The notes under the pieces: generated by a model | Database searches by the model: none | Seen by the model: only the letters and a program-made list of their open reading frames with translations | What the model was told of the DNA's origin: nothing | Translations under genes and position numbers: made by a program | Shown here: one piece after another, positions 18,858 through 31,931 of the stretch | Layout: every line of letters starts with the position of its first letter | Numbering within the stretch: position 1 is the first letter of the stretch | From: Xanthomonas sp. AM6 | GTDB taxonomy: Bacteria; Pseudomonadota; Gammaproteobacteria; Xanthomonadales; Xanthomonadaceae | NCBI RefSeq assembly: GCF_025665335.1 | Contig: NZ_CP106869.1 | Location: forward strand, 646,501-710,500 | DNA length: 64,000 nt | Direction of reading: 5' to 3'

Positions 18858-21212
18858 ATGCGTAGCACCTTGACCAAGCGCGCTGCCGCCGCGCTGCTGC
18901 TGGCCACGCTGTGGCCGGCGGCGCACGCCGCCGCCCGCCAGGCCGCCACCGATGCCGGCGAGCGCGCGGTCGCCGCGGTGGACCCGTTCATCGGCACCGG
19001 CGGCGAAGGCCACACCTATCCCGGCGCCACGGTGCCGTTCGGCATGGTCCAGCTGAGCCCGGACACGCGCATCCAGCCGCGCAAGGACGCCTACGGCTGG
19101 GCCGCCGGCTACCGCTACGACGACCGCAGCCTGGTCGGCTTCTCGCACACGCACTTCTCCGGCAGCGGCCATTCGGACCTGGGCGACGTGCTGCTGATGC
19201 CGATCAGCGGCGCGGTGCGGCTGGAGCGCGGCGATCCGGACAAACCCGGCAGCGGCTACAGCTCGCGCTTCCGCCACGACGACGAGCGCGCCGAGCCCGG
19301 CTACTACGCGGTGACCCTGGACGACTACAAGGTGCGCGCCGAACTCACCGCCAGCGCGCGCGCCGGCGTGCACCGCTACACCTTCCCCAAGGGCCAGCCG
19401 GCGCACGTGCTGCTGGACCTGCGCACCAGCATGTACGACTACCCGGGCAAGATCAGCTGGTCGCGGCTGCGCCTGCGCGCCGACGGCACCGTCACCGGCT
19501 TCCGCGAAACCCGCGGCTGGGCGCCGGGGCGGCAGCTGTACTTCGCCCTGCGCTTCTCGCAGCCGCTGCGCGGCCACGCCTTCCACAACACCGAGCAGGA
19601 CATCCCCTACAAGGGCTTCCCGCCGCCGGGCGACAACGACCCCGCGCAGCGCGCGCAGATCGAAGGCCGCCAGCTGGTGGCCAGCTTCGACTTCGGCCAG
19701 GCCGCGCGCGCGCCGCTGCTGGTGAAGGTGTCGATCTCGCCGGTCAGCGAGGACAGCGCCATCGCCAACCTCGACGCCGAGGTGCCGGGCTGGGACTTCG
19801 ACGGCGTGCGCCGCGCCGCCCGCGCGCAGTGGGCGCAGGCATTGGGCGCGGTGGAAGTGGACGCGCCGCCGCAACAGCGCACCCAGTTCTACACCGCGCT
19901 GTACCACAGCCTGCTTGGCCCCACCCTGTTCATGGACAGCGACGGCCGCTACCGCGGGCCGGACAACGCCGTGCACCAGGCGCAGGGCTACACCAACTAC
20001 TCCACGTTCTCGCTGTGGGACACCTACCGCGCGCTGCACCCGCTGCTGACCCTGGTGCAGCCGCCGCAACGCACCAACGACATCGTCAACTCGCTGCTCG
20101 CGCATCGCAAGAACAGCCCGTACGGCGTGCTGCCGGTGTGGTCGTTCCATGGCCTGGAGACCTGGTGCATGATCGGCTACCACGCCGTGCCGGTGATCGC
20201 CGATGCCTACATGAAGGGCATCCGCGGCTACGACACCGACGCGGCGCTGGACGCGATGGTGGCCAGCGCCGACTACGGCCCGTACGACGGCATCGCCCAG
20301 TACCGCGCCCTGGGCTACGTGCCGATCGACGAGGAAGGCGAGGCCGCCTCCAAGACCCTGGAATACGCGTTCGACGACTGGACCATCTCACGGATGGCGC
20401 AATCGATGGGCCGCACCGAGGTGGCCAGCGCATTCGCCAAGCGCGCCGGCAACTGGCGCCACGCCTTCGACGCGAAGACCGGCTTCATGCGCGCGCGCAA
20501 GCGCGACGGCAGTTTCCGCGAACCGTTCGATCCCAGCGCCAGCGGCTACGGCAGCGACTACACCGAAGGCAATGCCTGGCAGTACTCGTGGTACGTGCCG
20601 CAGGACGTGGCCGGCCTGGCCCGCGCACACGGCGGCGAGGACAAGCTGCTGGCGCGGCTGGACCAGGTGTTCGAGGCCAAGGTCGATCCCAAGGTGTTCG
20701 AGCACATGGAGGACATCACCGGGCTGATCGGCTGGTACGCGCACGGCAACGAACCCAGCCACCACGTCGCGTATCTCTATGCGTACGCCGGGCAGCCGTG
20801 GCGCACCCAGGCGCGGCTGCAGCAGATCATGCGCAGCCAGTATGCGGCGCGTCCCGACGGCCTGGCCGGCAACGACGACCTGGGGCAGATGTCGGCCTGG
20901 TACGTGTTCACCGCGCTGGGCTTCTACCCGGTGGCGCCGGCCAGCAACCAATACATCATCGGCCGCCCGTTCCTGCCGCACGCCACGCTGGCGCTGCCCA
21001 ACGGCAAGCGCTTCAGCGTGGTCGCCGAGGGCCTGGACGACGCGCATCCGTACATCGGCAGCGTCACCCTCAACGGCCGTCCGCTGGACCGCGCGTTCCT
21101 GCGCCACGAGGAGATCATGGCCGGCGGCGAACTGCGCTTCACCCTGCAGGCCGAGCCGAACACCACGTGGGCGACGGCCGGGGCGCAGCGCGCCTACTCG
21201 ATGAGCGAGTGA
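18858..21212 (+). CDS. GH92 alpha-mannosidase, secreted
   Basis: This 784-residue exo-alpha-mannosidase of glycoside hydrolase family 92 is a calcium-dependent enzyme that trims mannose from N-glycan-type chains. A signal peptide is evident (MRSTLTKRAAAALLLATLWPAAHAAA). The mature protein starts with VDPFIGTGGEGHTYPGATVPFGMVQLSPDT, a GH92 hallmark. The catalytic domain has WDTYRALHPLL, EGNAWQYSWYVPQD and GNDDLGQMSAWYVFTALGFYPV in the expected order. The ATG at 18858 has a GGGGAG ribosome site. It diverges from the LacI-transporter-isomerase unit, so the locus as a whole would release, import and isomerise mannose, perhaps from plant glycoproteins. Confidence 0.93.
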   Translation: MRSTLTKRAAAALLLATLWPAAHAAARQAATDAGERAVAAVDPFIGTGGEGHTYPGATVPFGMVQLSPDTRIQPRKDAYGWAAGYRYDDRSLVGFSHTHFSGSGHSDLGDVLLMPISGAVRLERGDPDKPGSGYSSRFRHDDERAEPGYYAVTLDDYKVRAELTASARAGVHRYTFPKGQPAHVLLDLRTSMYDYPGKISWSRLRLRADGTVTGFRETRGWAPGRQLYFALRFSQPLRGHAFHNTEQDIPYKGFPPPGDNDPAQRAQIEGRQLVASFDFGQAARAPLLVKVSISPVSEDSAIANLDAEVPGWDFDGVRRAARAQWAQALGAVEVDAPPQQRTQFYTALYHSLLGPTLFMDSDGRYRGPDNAVHQAQGYTNYSTFSLWDTYRALHPLLTLVQPPQRTNDIVNSLLAHRKNSPYGVLPVWSFHGLETWCMIGYHAVPVIADAYMKGIRGYDTDAALDAMVASADYGPYDGIAQYRALGYVPIDEEGEAASKTLEYAFDDWTISRMAQSMGRTEVASAFAKRAGNWRHAFDAKTGFMRARKRDGSFREPFDPSASGYGSDYTEGNAWQYSWYVPQDVAGLARAHGGEDKLLARLDQVFEAKVDPKVFEHMEDITGLIGWYAHGNEPSHHVAYLYAYAGQPWRTQARLQQIMRSQYAARPDGLAGNDDLGQMSAWYVFTALGFYPVAPASNQYIIGRPFLPHATLALPNGKRFSVVAEGLDDAHPYIGSVTLNGRPLDRAFLRHEEIMAGGELRFTLQAEPNTTWATAGAQRAYSMSE

Positions 21213-21728
21213 GCCAGCGCCACGCGGCGGCCGGCTGGTAGCCGGTCGTCGCGACGGCGAGGGCGACCAGACCGGCTGGCTCGCTCCCCGGCGGACGCCG
21301 TGCGCGCGTCCACGCACACGACAGCCCACGGCTGCGCGCGAGCGCAGCCGTCGCGAGCGCGTGAACGCAGGCATGTCAGGACGGTGAGGTTAAGACGCCT
21401 GCACCGTCGTGGGCGCAGGTGGAGTCGGTGGCAAACCTCCGCGCTGCCGCGCCGTGCGGTCTTCGAGGCGCGCCGAGGGCCGCCTTTCACGCCTGGCGGC
21501 GTATGCGCGCACTTAATGCCATGAACACATTTCATTGGCATCGCCTGTGGTCTTGTGGCGCTGTCGCATCGCATCGAGCGGCATCGGCGCCCGGCACCGG
21601 ATCCGATTGCGGATGCGGCACATCGTGCAGGTGCATTCCGTCTCCGTCTTGTGCGACGGCCGATCCGGCTGCCGATGGCAAGCGCTGCCTGGATCGTGCA
21701 CTCCCCATCACGCGAACGGGATCTCCGA
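21213..21728. other. 516-base interval before glgE
   Basis: No convincing gene is seen in this stretch. Open frames through it have no recognisable motifs and belong to overlapping shadow frames. It should contain the promoter of the glgE operon, but I cannot identify -35/-10 boxes with confidence. One imperfect hairpin is noted at 21516-21541: ten-base arms ATGCCATGAA and its complement, with a single bulged T and a five-base loop. Confidence 0.6.
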
Positions 21729-24700
21729 ATGCATGTCTGCCTGCTGTCCCCCTTGACCCCCCACGATGCGTCCGCGCTGGAAGCCGCCATGGCGGCCGCA
21801 AAAGCCAATGGCTGCGACCACGTGGTGTTGCCCAACCCGTTCGCGCAGGACCCGCACGGCCGGTTGGCCGATCCGGCCGCCGACGATGCCGCCGGCGACG
21901 CGCAGCTGCAGCAGTGGTTGGCGCTGGCGCAGACGCACGGCCTGAAGCTGCTGGTCGATCTTCGCATCGACGAGATCGGCGGCGGCAGTCGCCTGCTGCA
22001 GGAGCATCCGCACTGGTTCCGCGCGCGCACCTCGGCGCTGCCGGACCCGCGTACGCAGCGCGGCGCGCCGGAGATCGCCCAGGGCCGCTTCGCCTATGCC
22101 GAGGAAGGCGCGGGCCTGGCGCAGTGGTGGAGCGTGCGCCTGCGCGACTGGTTGCGCGGCGGCCTGGCCGGGTTCCGCGTGCTGCAACCGCAGCGCGTGC
22201 CGGCCTCGCTGTGGCGCAGCCTGATCGCCGACGTGCAGGCGCAGGTGCCGGAGGCGACGTTCCTGGCCTGGACCCCGGGCGTGGGCCTGGAGGCGCTGCG
22301 CGGGCTGCACGGCGCCGGCTTCGACGCGGCGTTCTCCTCGCTAGCCTGGTGGGACGGGCGCGGCGGCTGGTTCTTCGACGAGGACGTGGCGCTGCGCAGC
22401 CTGGCGCGCCGGGTCGTGGCCACCATCGATTCCGATGCCCCGTCCGACGCGGTGCCGCCGCTGCAGCGCGCACAACGTCTTCGTCTGGCCACCGCCTTCG
22501 GCGACGCCTGGGCGATCGCCGCGCCGGCCGCGTTGCCGGCACCGGGCGAGGCCGACGATGCAGCCGCTGCCACCCCCCTCGCGCCGGCCGGGGCCATGGC
22601 CGACCTGCGCCTGCGCCCGCTGCTGCGCGATGGCGCGCTGACCGCCGTGGCGGTGGAACCGCGCGGCGCTGCGCCGTGGCTGGTACTGCTCAACAGCGAC
22701 CGCGACCACCTGCTGCCGGTGCCTGGCTCGGCCCTGCTGCGCCTGCTCGGCGACAGCGAAGCCCTGCTCAGCGACCAGGGCGAGCCGATCCAGGGCGACC
22801 AGGGCGGCACTCTGGAGGCGGGCGAGGTGCGGGTCTACCGCAGCGTGCCGGCGCGGCCGGTGCTGGCCGCCGCGCGCGCCCGCACGCCGGCCGACGTCGC
22901 CGCAGGCGCGGCGCGCGTCTGCATCGAGGCGGTGACGCCGTCGGTGGACGACGGCCGCTTCCCGGTCAAGCGCACCGTCGGCGATCGCATCTGCGTGGAG
23001 GCCGACGCGTTCTGCGACGGCCACGACCGCATCGCGGTGGCGCTGCTGTGGCGCGCCGCCGATGCGCGCACCTGGACCAGCGCGCCGATGCGTGCGCTGG
23101 GCAACGACCGCTGGCGCGGCGAGTTCCCGCTGGAACGGCTGGGCCGCTACGAGTTCCGCATCGAGGCCTGGCGCGACGTGTTCGCCACCACCCACGCCGA
23201 CCTGGAAAAGAAGCGCGCCGCCGGCACCCTGCTCCCGGTGGACGTGCAGGAAGCCCTGGCCCAGGTCGAGGCGGCGCGCGCGCGCAGCCGCGGCGCCCTG
23301 GCCGCGCGGCTGAAGGCCATCGTCGCCCGCGCCACGCGCGCCGACGATCCGGCCGCGCGCGCCGAGATCCTGCTGGAACCGGGCACCGCCGAGGCGATGG
23401 CGCGCGCCGACGACAAGCCGTTCCGCACCGAATACCCGATGACCTTCCGGGTCGAGGCCGAGCGTCGCGGCGCGCATTTCTCCAGCTGGTACGAACTGTT
23501 CCCGCGCTCGCAGAGCGGCGACCCGGCGCGCCACGGCACCTTCGACGACGTGATCGCGCGTCTGCCGCACATCCGCGCGATGGGCTTCGACGTGCTGTAC
23601 ATGCCGCCGATCCACCCGATCGGCGAGAAGAACCGCAAGGGCCGCAACAACGCGGTCACCGCGCAGCCCGGCGAACCCGGCAGCCCGTACGCGATCGGCT
23701 CGGCCGAGGGCGGGCACACCGCGGTGCACGCCGAACTGGGCGGGCTGGAAGGCTTCCGCCGGCTGCGCGCCGCCGCCGCCGCGCAGGGCTTGGAACTGGC
23801 GCTGGATTTCGCGATCCAGTGCGCGCCGGACCATCCGTGGCTGCGCGAGCATCCGGACTGGTTCACCTGGCGCGCCGACGGCTCGATCCCGTACGCGGAG
23901 AACCCGCCGAAGAAGTACCAGGACATCGTCAACGTCGATTTCTACGCCAGCGGCGCGGTGCCGGAGCTGTGGAACGCGCTGCGCGACGCGGTGCTGTTCT
24001 GGGTCAACGAAGGCGTGCACCTGTTCCGGGTCGACAACCCGCACACCAAGCCGTTCCCGTTCTGGGAATGGCTGATCGCCGAAGTGCGCGGCCGCCATCC
24101 GCAGGTGGTGTTCCTGTCCGAGGCCTTCACCCGGCCCAAGCCGATGTACCGGCTGGCCAAGGTCGGCTTCTCGCAGTCCTACACCTACTTCACCTGGCGC
24201 CAGCACAAGGCCGAACTGCAGGCCTACATCGAAGAACTCAACACGGGCACGCCGCGCGAGTGCTTCCGCCCGCATTTCTTCGTCAACACCCCGGACATCA
24301 ACCCGGTGTTCCTGCAGCAGAGCGGACGTGCCGGCCACCTGATCCGCGCCGCGCTGGCGACCACGCTGTCCGGCCTGTGGGGCATGTACCAGGGCTTTGA
24401 ACTGTGCGAGGCCACGCCGTTGGCGCCGGGCAAGGAGGAGTACCTGGATTCGGAGAAGTACCAGCTGCGCGCCTGGCCCGAGCGCGCGCCCGGCGACATC
24501 GTCGACGAGATCACCCGCCTGAACCTGCTGCGGCGCCAGCACCCGGAACTGCAGTCGCACCTGGGCACGCGCTTCTATACCGCGCACAACGGCCAGGTGC
24601 TGTATTTCGGCAAGTTCCTCGACGAGGCGCACCTGGCGCGCAGCCGCAGCCTGGTGCTGGTGGCGATCAGTCTCGACCCGCATGCGGCGCAGGAAGCGCA

Positions 24701-24865
24701 GATCGAAGTGCCGCTGTGGGAGCTGGGCCTGCCCGACCACGCCAGCGTCGCCGCGCAGGACCTGTGGGACGGCCATGAATTCGCCTGGCACGGCAAGCAG
24801 CAAACCATTCGCCTCGATCCCTCGCGGCCGTTTTCCCTATGGCGTATCCGCGCCGGAGCCACTTC

Positions 24866-24869
<4 letters not shown>
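21729..24869 (+). CDS. glgE: alpha-1,4-glucan:maltose-1-phosphate maltosyltransferase with extra N-terminal GH13-like domain
   Basis: GlgE extends alpha-1,4-glucans with maltosyl units from maltose-1-phosphate. The GlgE part spans residues about 395-1046: an N-terminal beta domain (DUF3416-like, from [20 protein letters not shown]), then [32 protein letters not shown], the nucleophile in [17 protein letters not shown] (D769), and the acid/base in [20 protein letters not shown] (E798). Residues 1-390 form an additional domain that looks like a GH13 barrel without its catalytic residues. The ATG at 21729 is chosen because the upstream in-frame extension is arginine-rich and not barrel-like; an ATG at 21675 is possible. 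The stop overlaps treS by four bases (ATGA). Confidence 0.93.
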
Positions 24870-28218
<3,349 letters not shown>

Positions 28219-28222
<4 letters not shown>

Positions 28223-30405
28223 GTGACGCCGTCCACGTCTGGGACGAGGCGACGTTGCGCGCCTTCGCCAACGCCCGCCACGGCGATCCGTTCGCCGTGC
28301 TCGGTGCGCACCGCATCGGCGACGCGCGCGTGCTGCGCAGCTACCTGCCCGGCGCCGAGGCGGTGACCGCGATGCTCGACGACGGCCGCGAAGTGCCGTT
28401 GCAGGAAGGCCCCAGCCCCGGCTTCTTCGCCGCGCCGCTGCCCGGCGAGGGACGCTACCGGCTGCGCATCCGCTGGCCTGGCGGCGAGCAGGACACCGAG
28501 GACGCCTACGCGTTCGGCCCGCAGCTGAGCGATTTCGACCTGCACCTGATCAGCGAAGGCCACCACCTGCGCCTGGCCGACGCGCTGGGCGCCAACGTGG
28601 TGGAAGTGGACGGCGTGCGCGGCACCCGTTTCGCGGTGTGGGCGCCCAACGCCACCCGCGCGGCGGTGATCGGCGACTTCAACAGCTGGGACGCGCGCCG
28701 CCACCCGATGCGCCTGCGCCACCAGGCCGGCGTATGGGAACTGTTCGTGCCCGGCGTCGAGGCCGGCGCGCACTACAAGTACGCCCTGCGCGGCCCGCGC
28801 GGCGAAGACCTGCCGGCCAAGGCCGACCCGGTCGCGCGCCGCGCCGAACTGGCGCCGGGCACCGCCTCGATCGTGCCCGATCCGGCCCCGTTCCAGTGGC
28901 GCGACGACGCCTGGATGGCCACGCGCGCCCGCCGCCACGGCCCCAACGCGCCGCTGAGCGTGTACGAGATCCACGCCGGCTCGTGGATGCACGCCGCCGA
29001 CGGCGGCATGCTCGACTGGGACGCCCTGGCCGACCGCCTGATTCCCTACGTCGCCGACATGGGCTTCACCCACATCGAACTGATGCCGGTCACCGAGCAC
29101 CCGTTCGGCGGCTCCTGGGGCTACCAGCCGCTGGGCCTGTTCGCGCCCACCGCGCGCTTCGGCTCGCCCGACGGCTTCGCCCGCTTCGTCGACCGCTGCC
29201 ACCGCGAGGACATCGGCGTCATCGTCGATTGGGTGCCGGCGCATTTCCCTACCGATGCCCACGGCCTGGCCCACTTCGACGGCACCTCGCTGTACGAACA
29301 CGCCGATCCGCGCGAAGGCTTCCACCGCGACTGGAACACGCTCATCTACAACCACGGCCGGCGCGAAGTCTCCGGCTTCCTGATCGCCAGCGCCCTGGAA
29401 TTCCTGCAGCGCTACCACGTCGACGGCCTGCGCGTGGATGCGGTGGCCTCCATGCTCTACCGCGACTACAGCCGCAACGCCGGCGAGTGGGTGCCCAACA
29501 TCCACGGCGGCCGCGAGAACTACGAGACCATCGCCTTCCTGCGCCGGCTCAACCAGGTCGTCGCCGAGCATGCCCCGGGCGCCATCACCATCGCCGAGGA
29601 ATCCACCGCATGGCCCGGCGTCACCGCCGACCTCGCGCACGGCGGCCTGGGCTTCAACTACAAGTGGAACATGGGCTGGATGCACGACAGCCTGCACTAC
29701 ATCGAACTGGACCCGATCTACCGCCGCTACCACCATGGCGAACTGACCTTCAGCATGGTCTACGCGTACTCCGAGCGCTTCATGCTGCCGATCTCCCACG
29801 ATGAAGTGGTGCACGGCAAGCGCTCCCTGCTCGGGCGCATGCCCGGCGACGACTGGCAGCGCTTCGCCAACCTGCGCGCCTACCTGGGCTACATGTACAC
29901 CCACCCCGGGGGCAAATTGCTGTTCATGGGCTGCGAAATCGCCCAGCCCACCGAATGGAACCACGACGCCGCGCTGCCCTGGCAACTGCTCGACGACCCG
30001 CGCCACCGCGGCATCCAGCGCCTGGTCCGCGACCTCAACCGCCTCTACGCCGAACACCCCGCATTGCACGCGCTCGACGACAACCCCGACGGCTTCGCCT
30101 GGGTCATCGGCGACGACGCCGGCAACAGCCTGTTCGCCTACCTGCGCAAGGCCCAGGGCAGCGACACCCCGCTGCTGGTGGTGGCCAACCTCACCCCGCT
30201 AGTGCACCACGCCTACCGCATCGGCGTCCCCCGCGGCGGCCGCTGGCGCGAACTGCTGAACTCCGATTCGGAGATCTACGGCGGCAGCAACACCGGCAAC
30301 GGCGGCAGCGTGCGCACCGAGAGCGTCGGCGCGCATGGGCATCCGGCCTCGCTGGTGCTGACCGTGCCGCCGCTGGGGGTGCTGGTGTTGGGGTTGGAGG
30401 ATTGA
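28219..30405 (+). CDS. glgB: 1,4-alpha-glucan branching enzyme
   Basis: GlgB cuts alpha-1,4-glucan chains and rejoins them as alpha-1,6 branches. The 728-residue protein has two N-terminal beta modules (the second a CBM48: [24 protein letters not shown] in parts) and a GH13_9 barrel. The barrel shows [13 protein letters not shown], nucleophile D407 ([15 protein letters not shown]), acid/base E460 ([12 protein letters not shown]) and [14 protein letters not shown]. The length is standard. Its start overlaps the treS stop by four bases (ATGA), which makes glgE-treS-glgB a translationally coupled operon. It is the last gene of the operon here. Confidence 0.97.
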
Positions 30406-30744
30406 GGGGAGGGTGGTTGAGCGATAGCAGCGTCGCATCGGCCGTCGATGCGGCGCTGTTGTGGGAGGGACTTCAGTCCCGACGCGTGTTCGCGGTCCAC
30501 CATCAGAGCTGACGCTCTTCCATTGCGGATTGCCGGGTGCATCCAATCAAGCGCCGCCTTGCCATTTGCCCTGGGTAGCCAACACGCATGCGAGCCGGCG
30601 GTTGCACACGCACCGACAGCCCCGGGAAGACACGACGCCGCCGCGGACGTTAAACTCACGCCCGCCTCGGCGCCTTCCTCTGCATGCACGCCAGAGGCGC
30701 CAAGCCGGCGGCCGCCGCATCGCCCGCCCGCTCCGGACGCTTCC
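30406..30744. other. interval between glgB and the tRNA
   Basis: No gene is seen in these 339 bases. A short REP-like element occurs at about 30459-30485: GTGGGAGGGACTTCAGTCCC, with a perfect six-bp hairpin GGGACT-TC-AGTCCC at 30467-30480. It resembles the GTAG repeat family found after rpoD. The tRNA promoter should lie in the last 60 bases, but no clear -35/-10 pair could be picked. Confidence 0.6.
30467..30480. repeat. short REP-like hairpin
   Basis: GGGACTTCAGTCCC forms a perfect six-bp stem with a two-base TC loop, flanked upstream by GTGGGA. The arrangement GTGGGAG-stem-TC-stem-GACGC parallels GTAGGAG-GCGGCT-TC-AGCCGC-GAC in the element at 14893, so it is probably a variant of the same repeat family present as a single unit. 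Confidence 0.6.
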
Positions 30745-30820
30745 GGGCCTATAGCTCAACGGTTAGAGCAGAGGACTCATAATCCTTTGGTTCCAGGTTC
30801 GAATCCTGGTGGGCCCACCA
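30745..30820 (+). tRNA. tRNA with CAU anticodon, probably tRNA-Ile2 (lysidine type)
   Basis: The 76-base sequence folds into a full cloverleaf. The acceptor is GGGCCTA/TGGGCCC with encoded CCA, the anticodon loop is CTCATAA with CAT at 30778-30780, and the T arm is CCAGG-TTCGAAT-CCTGG. A CAU anticodon can mean initiator Met, elongator Met or Ile2. It lacks the unpaired position 1-72 and the GGG/CCC anticodon stem of an initiator. The consecutive C4-G69 and C5-G68 pairs are features known to be recognised by TilS in tRNA-Ile2, so Ile2 is preferred, with elongator Met as the alternative. Confidence 0.85.
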
Positions 30821-31188
30821 CTATGCAGTCCAGGGGCACCTGGGTTAGTCCGGAGATTCCAGTAAATTTGCTGGAAATAGCTGTTCGTCGCTCTATGAGG
30901 TCCAGTGATCTCAATTGCACGCTGAAACCTAAGAGCCCACCTTTCGAGTAGCCGACTCGAATGGGCTGTGCGCAGAGGTGCGTCCCACCGGCTCAAGGCG
31001 TGGCGCCATCGCCATGCCGGCAAGCCAAGCATCGTGACCATCGACGACTACCCGGCCATGCCACGCATGCAGGCACGCGCTGAGCGCGACAAGCTACGCA
31101 TGCTGCTGAAGGGGCCGGGGCGCACGAAGAGCACTAGAGCAAGCTTGAGGGCCAGGCTTGACGTGGCGCGGCTTCGCTGCGGCTTGCC
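30821..31188. other. interval after the tRNA; possible gene remnant
   Basis: No intact gene is supported in these 368 bases. The plus strand has an open stretch from about 30968 to 31140 reading RLKAWRHRHAGKPSIVTIDD and then YPAMPRMQARAERDKLRMLL. It has codon use like a real gene, but it runs on into the antisense of the TetR gene and has no recognisable family. It may be the remains of a mobile gene beside the tRNA, because tRNA 3' ends are common integration sites. No second copy of the tRNA 3' end was found within the window. Confidence 0.4.
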
Positions 31189-31806
31189 TCAGCCTTCCAG
31201 CGCCAGCGGCACCACGCGCTGCAGCAAGGCTTCGACCAAGGCCGGGTCGAAGTCCGGTTCGCGCGCAGCCATCAGGGCCAGGCCGTCGGAAAAGCACTGG
31301 ATCATGGCGGCGGCCAGTTCCAGTTCGTCCGCAGCACGGCTTCGCCCCTGCTGGGCGTCGCGCTGTTGCAACCAACCCACGACCATCTGGCGCATGTCCC
31401 GGCCGTTGCGCTGCAGGTCGCGCGCGACGTGGACATCGCGCATGCCCAGCGCGGTGATCTCGCTCTGCAGGCCGACATGGAACGCGCTGACCTTGCGGCT
31501 GCGCCACAGTTCGAACGCCGATTGCAGCGCCTCGGCCAAGCCATCCGCGGCCTGGATCCGCGCCAGGCCCTGGCGGCTTTCCTCCAGATGCTGCTCGATC
31601 AGCGCCAATACGATCGCGCGCTTGTTCTCGAAATAGTGATAGGGCAGGCCGGTGCTCAGGCCCGCGCGCGCTGCGATCTTCGCCATCGACGCAGCCTCGA
31701 AGCCGTCTTCGATGAAGCACTCGCGCGCGGCATCGAGGATGCGCTGGCGCTTCTGTCTGGCGTGTTCGTTTTCCGAAGCGGCGTCGCTGCTGGCGAATGA
31801 AGGCAT
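31189..31806 (-). CDS. TetR/AcrR-family transcriptional regulator
   Basis: This 205-residue regulator has an N-terminal TetR DNA-binding domain (RQKRQRILDAARECFIEDGF, then MAKIAARAGLSTGLPYHYFENK) and a variable ligand-binding domain. The ATG at 31806 is preferred to a TTG at 31872, which would put start and promoter inside the operator-like palindrome. It diverges from the TonB-dependent receptor gene, and the interval between them holds an 18-base dyad with perfect six-base arms, a plausible operator. The ligand is unknown; neighbours suggest it controls the receptor and the phosphatase as well as itself. Confidence 0.88.
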   Translation of the reverse strand: MPSFASSDAASENEHARQKRQRILDAARECFIEDGFEAASMAKIAARAGLSTGLPYHYFENKRAIVLALIEQHLEESRQGLARIQAADGLAEALQSAFELWRSRKVSAFHVGLQSEITALGMRDVHVARDLQRNGRDMRQMVVGWLQQRDAQQGRSRAADELELAAAMIQCFSDGLALMAAREPDFDPALVEALLQRVVPLALEG

Positions 31807-31855
31807 GGATTCGCTCGCACGTGGGAGTGACGCCGATGGTAGCCCAGGGAAGTGC

Positions 31856-31873
31856 GTTGAACGGTCATTCAAC
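31856..31873. promoter_or_regulatory. palindrome, candidate TetR operator
   Basis: GTTGAA-N6-TTCAAC has perfect six-base arms and sits midway between the divergent TetR and receptor genes, where TetR operators are normally found. It overlaps the Pho-box-like sequence described separately, so only one of the two proteins might bind at a time. Confidence 0.5.
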
Positions 31874-31879
31874 TGTCAA
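31862..31879 (+). promoter_or_regulatory. Pho-box-like site upstream of the TonB-dependent receptor
   Basis: CGGTCAT-TCAA-CTGTCAA matches the PhoB binding consensus (two CTGTCAT heptamers with a four-base spacer) at 12 of 14 positions. A possible -10 (AAGATT, 31891-31896) lies 11 bases downstream, which is the usual spacing for PhoB-activated promoters without a -35 box. This would place the receptor and the secreted phosphatase under phosphate-starvation control. Inference from a single sequence. Confidence 0.5.
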
Positions 31880-31931
31880 CCGCGGCTCGCAAGATTGCCG
31901 GCTATTCCCACCCCCTTCAGGAACCACCACG

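Noticed and set aside
30745-30820. Initiator or elongator tRNA-Met
   Set aside because: Position 1-72 is paired, which excludes the initiator; C4-G69 and C5-G68 favour Ile2 over elongator Met, though the latter is not strictly excluded.
30763-31041. 92-residue minus-strand frame beginning within the post-tRNA interval
   Set aside because: It runs through the tRNA gene and has no signal or domain.
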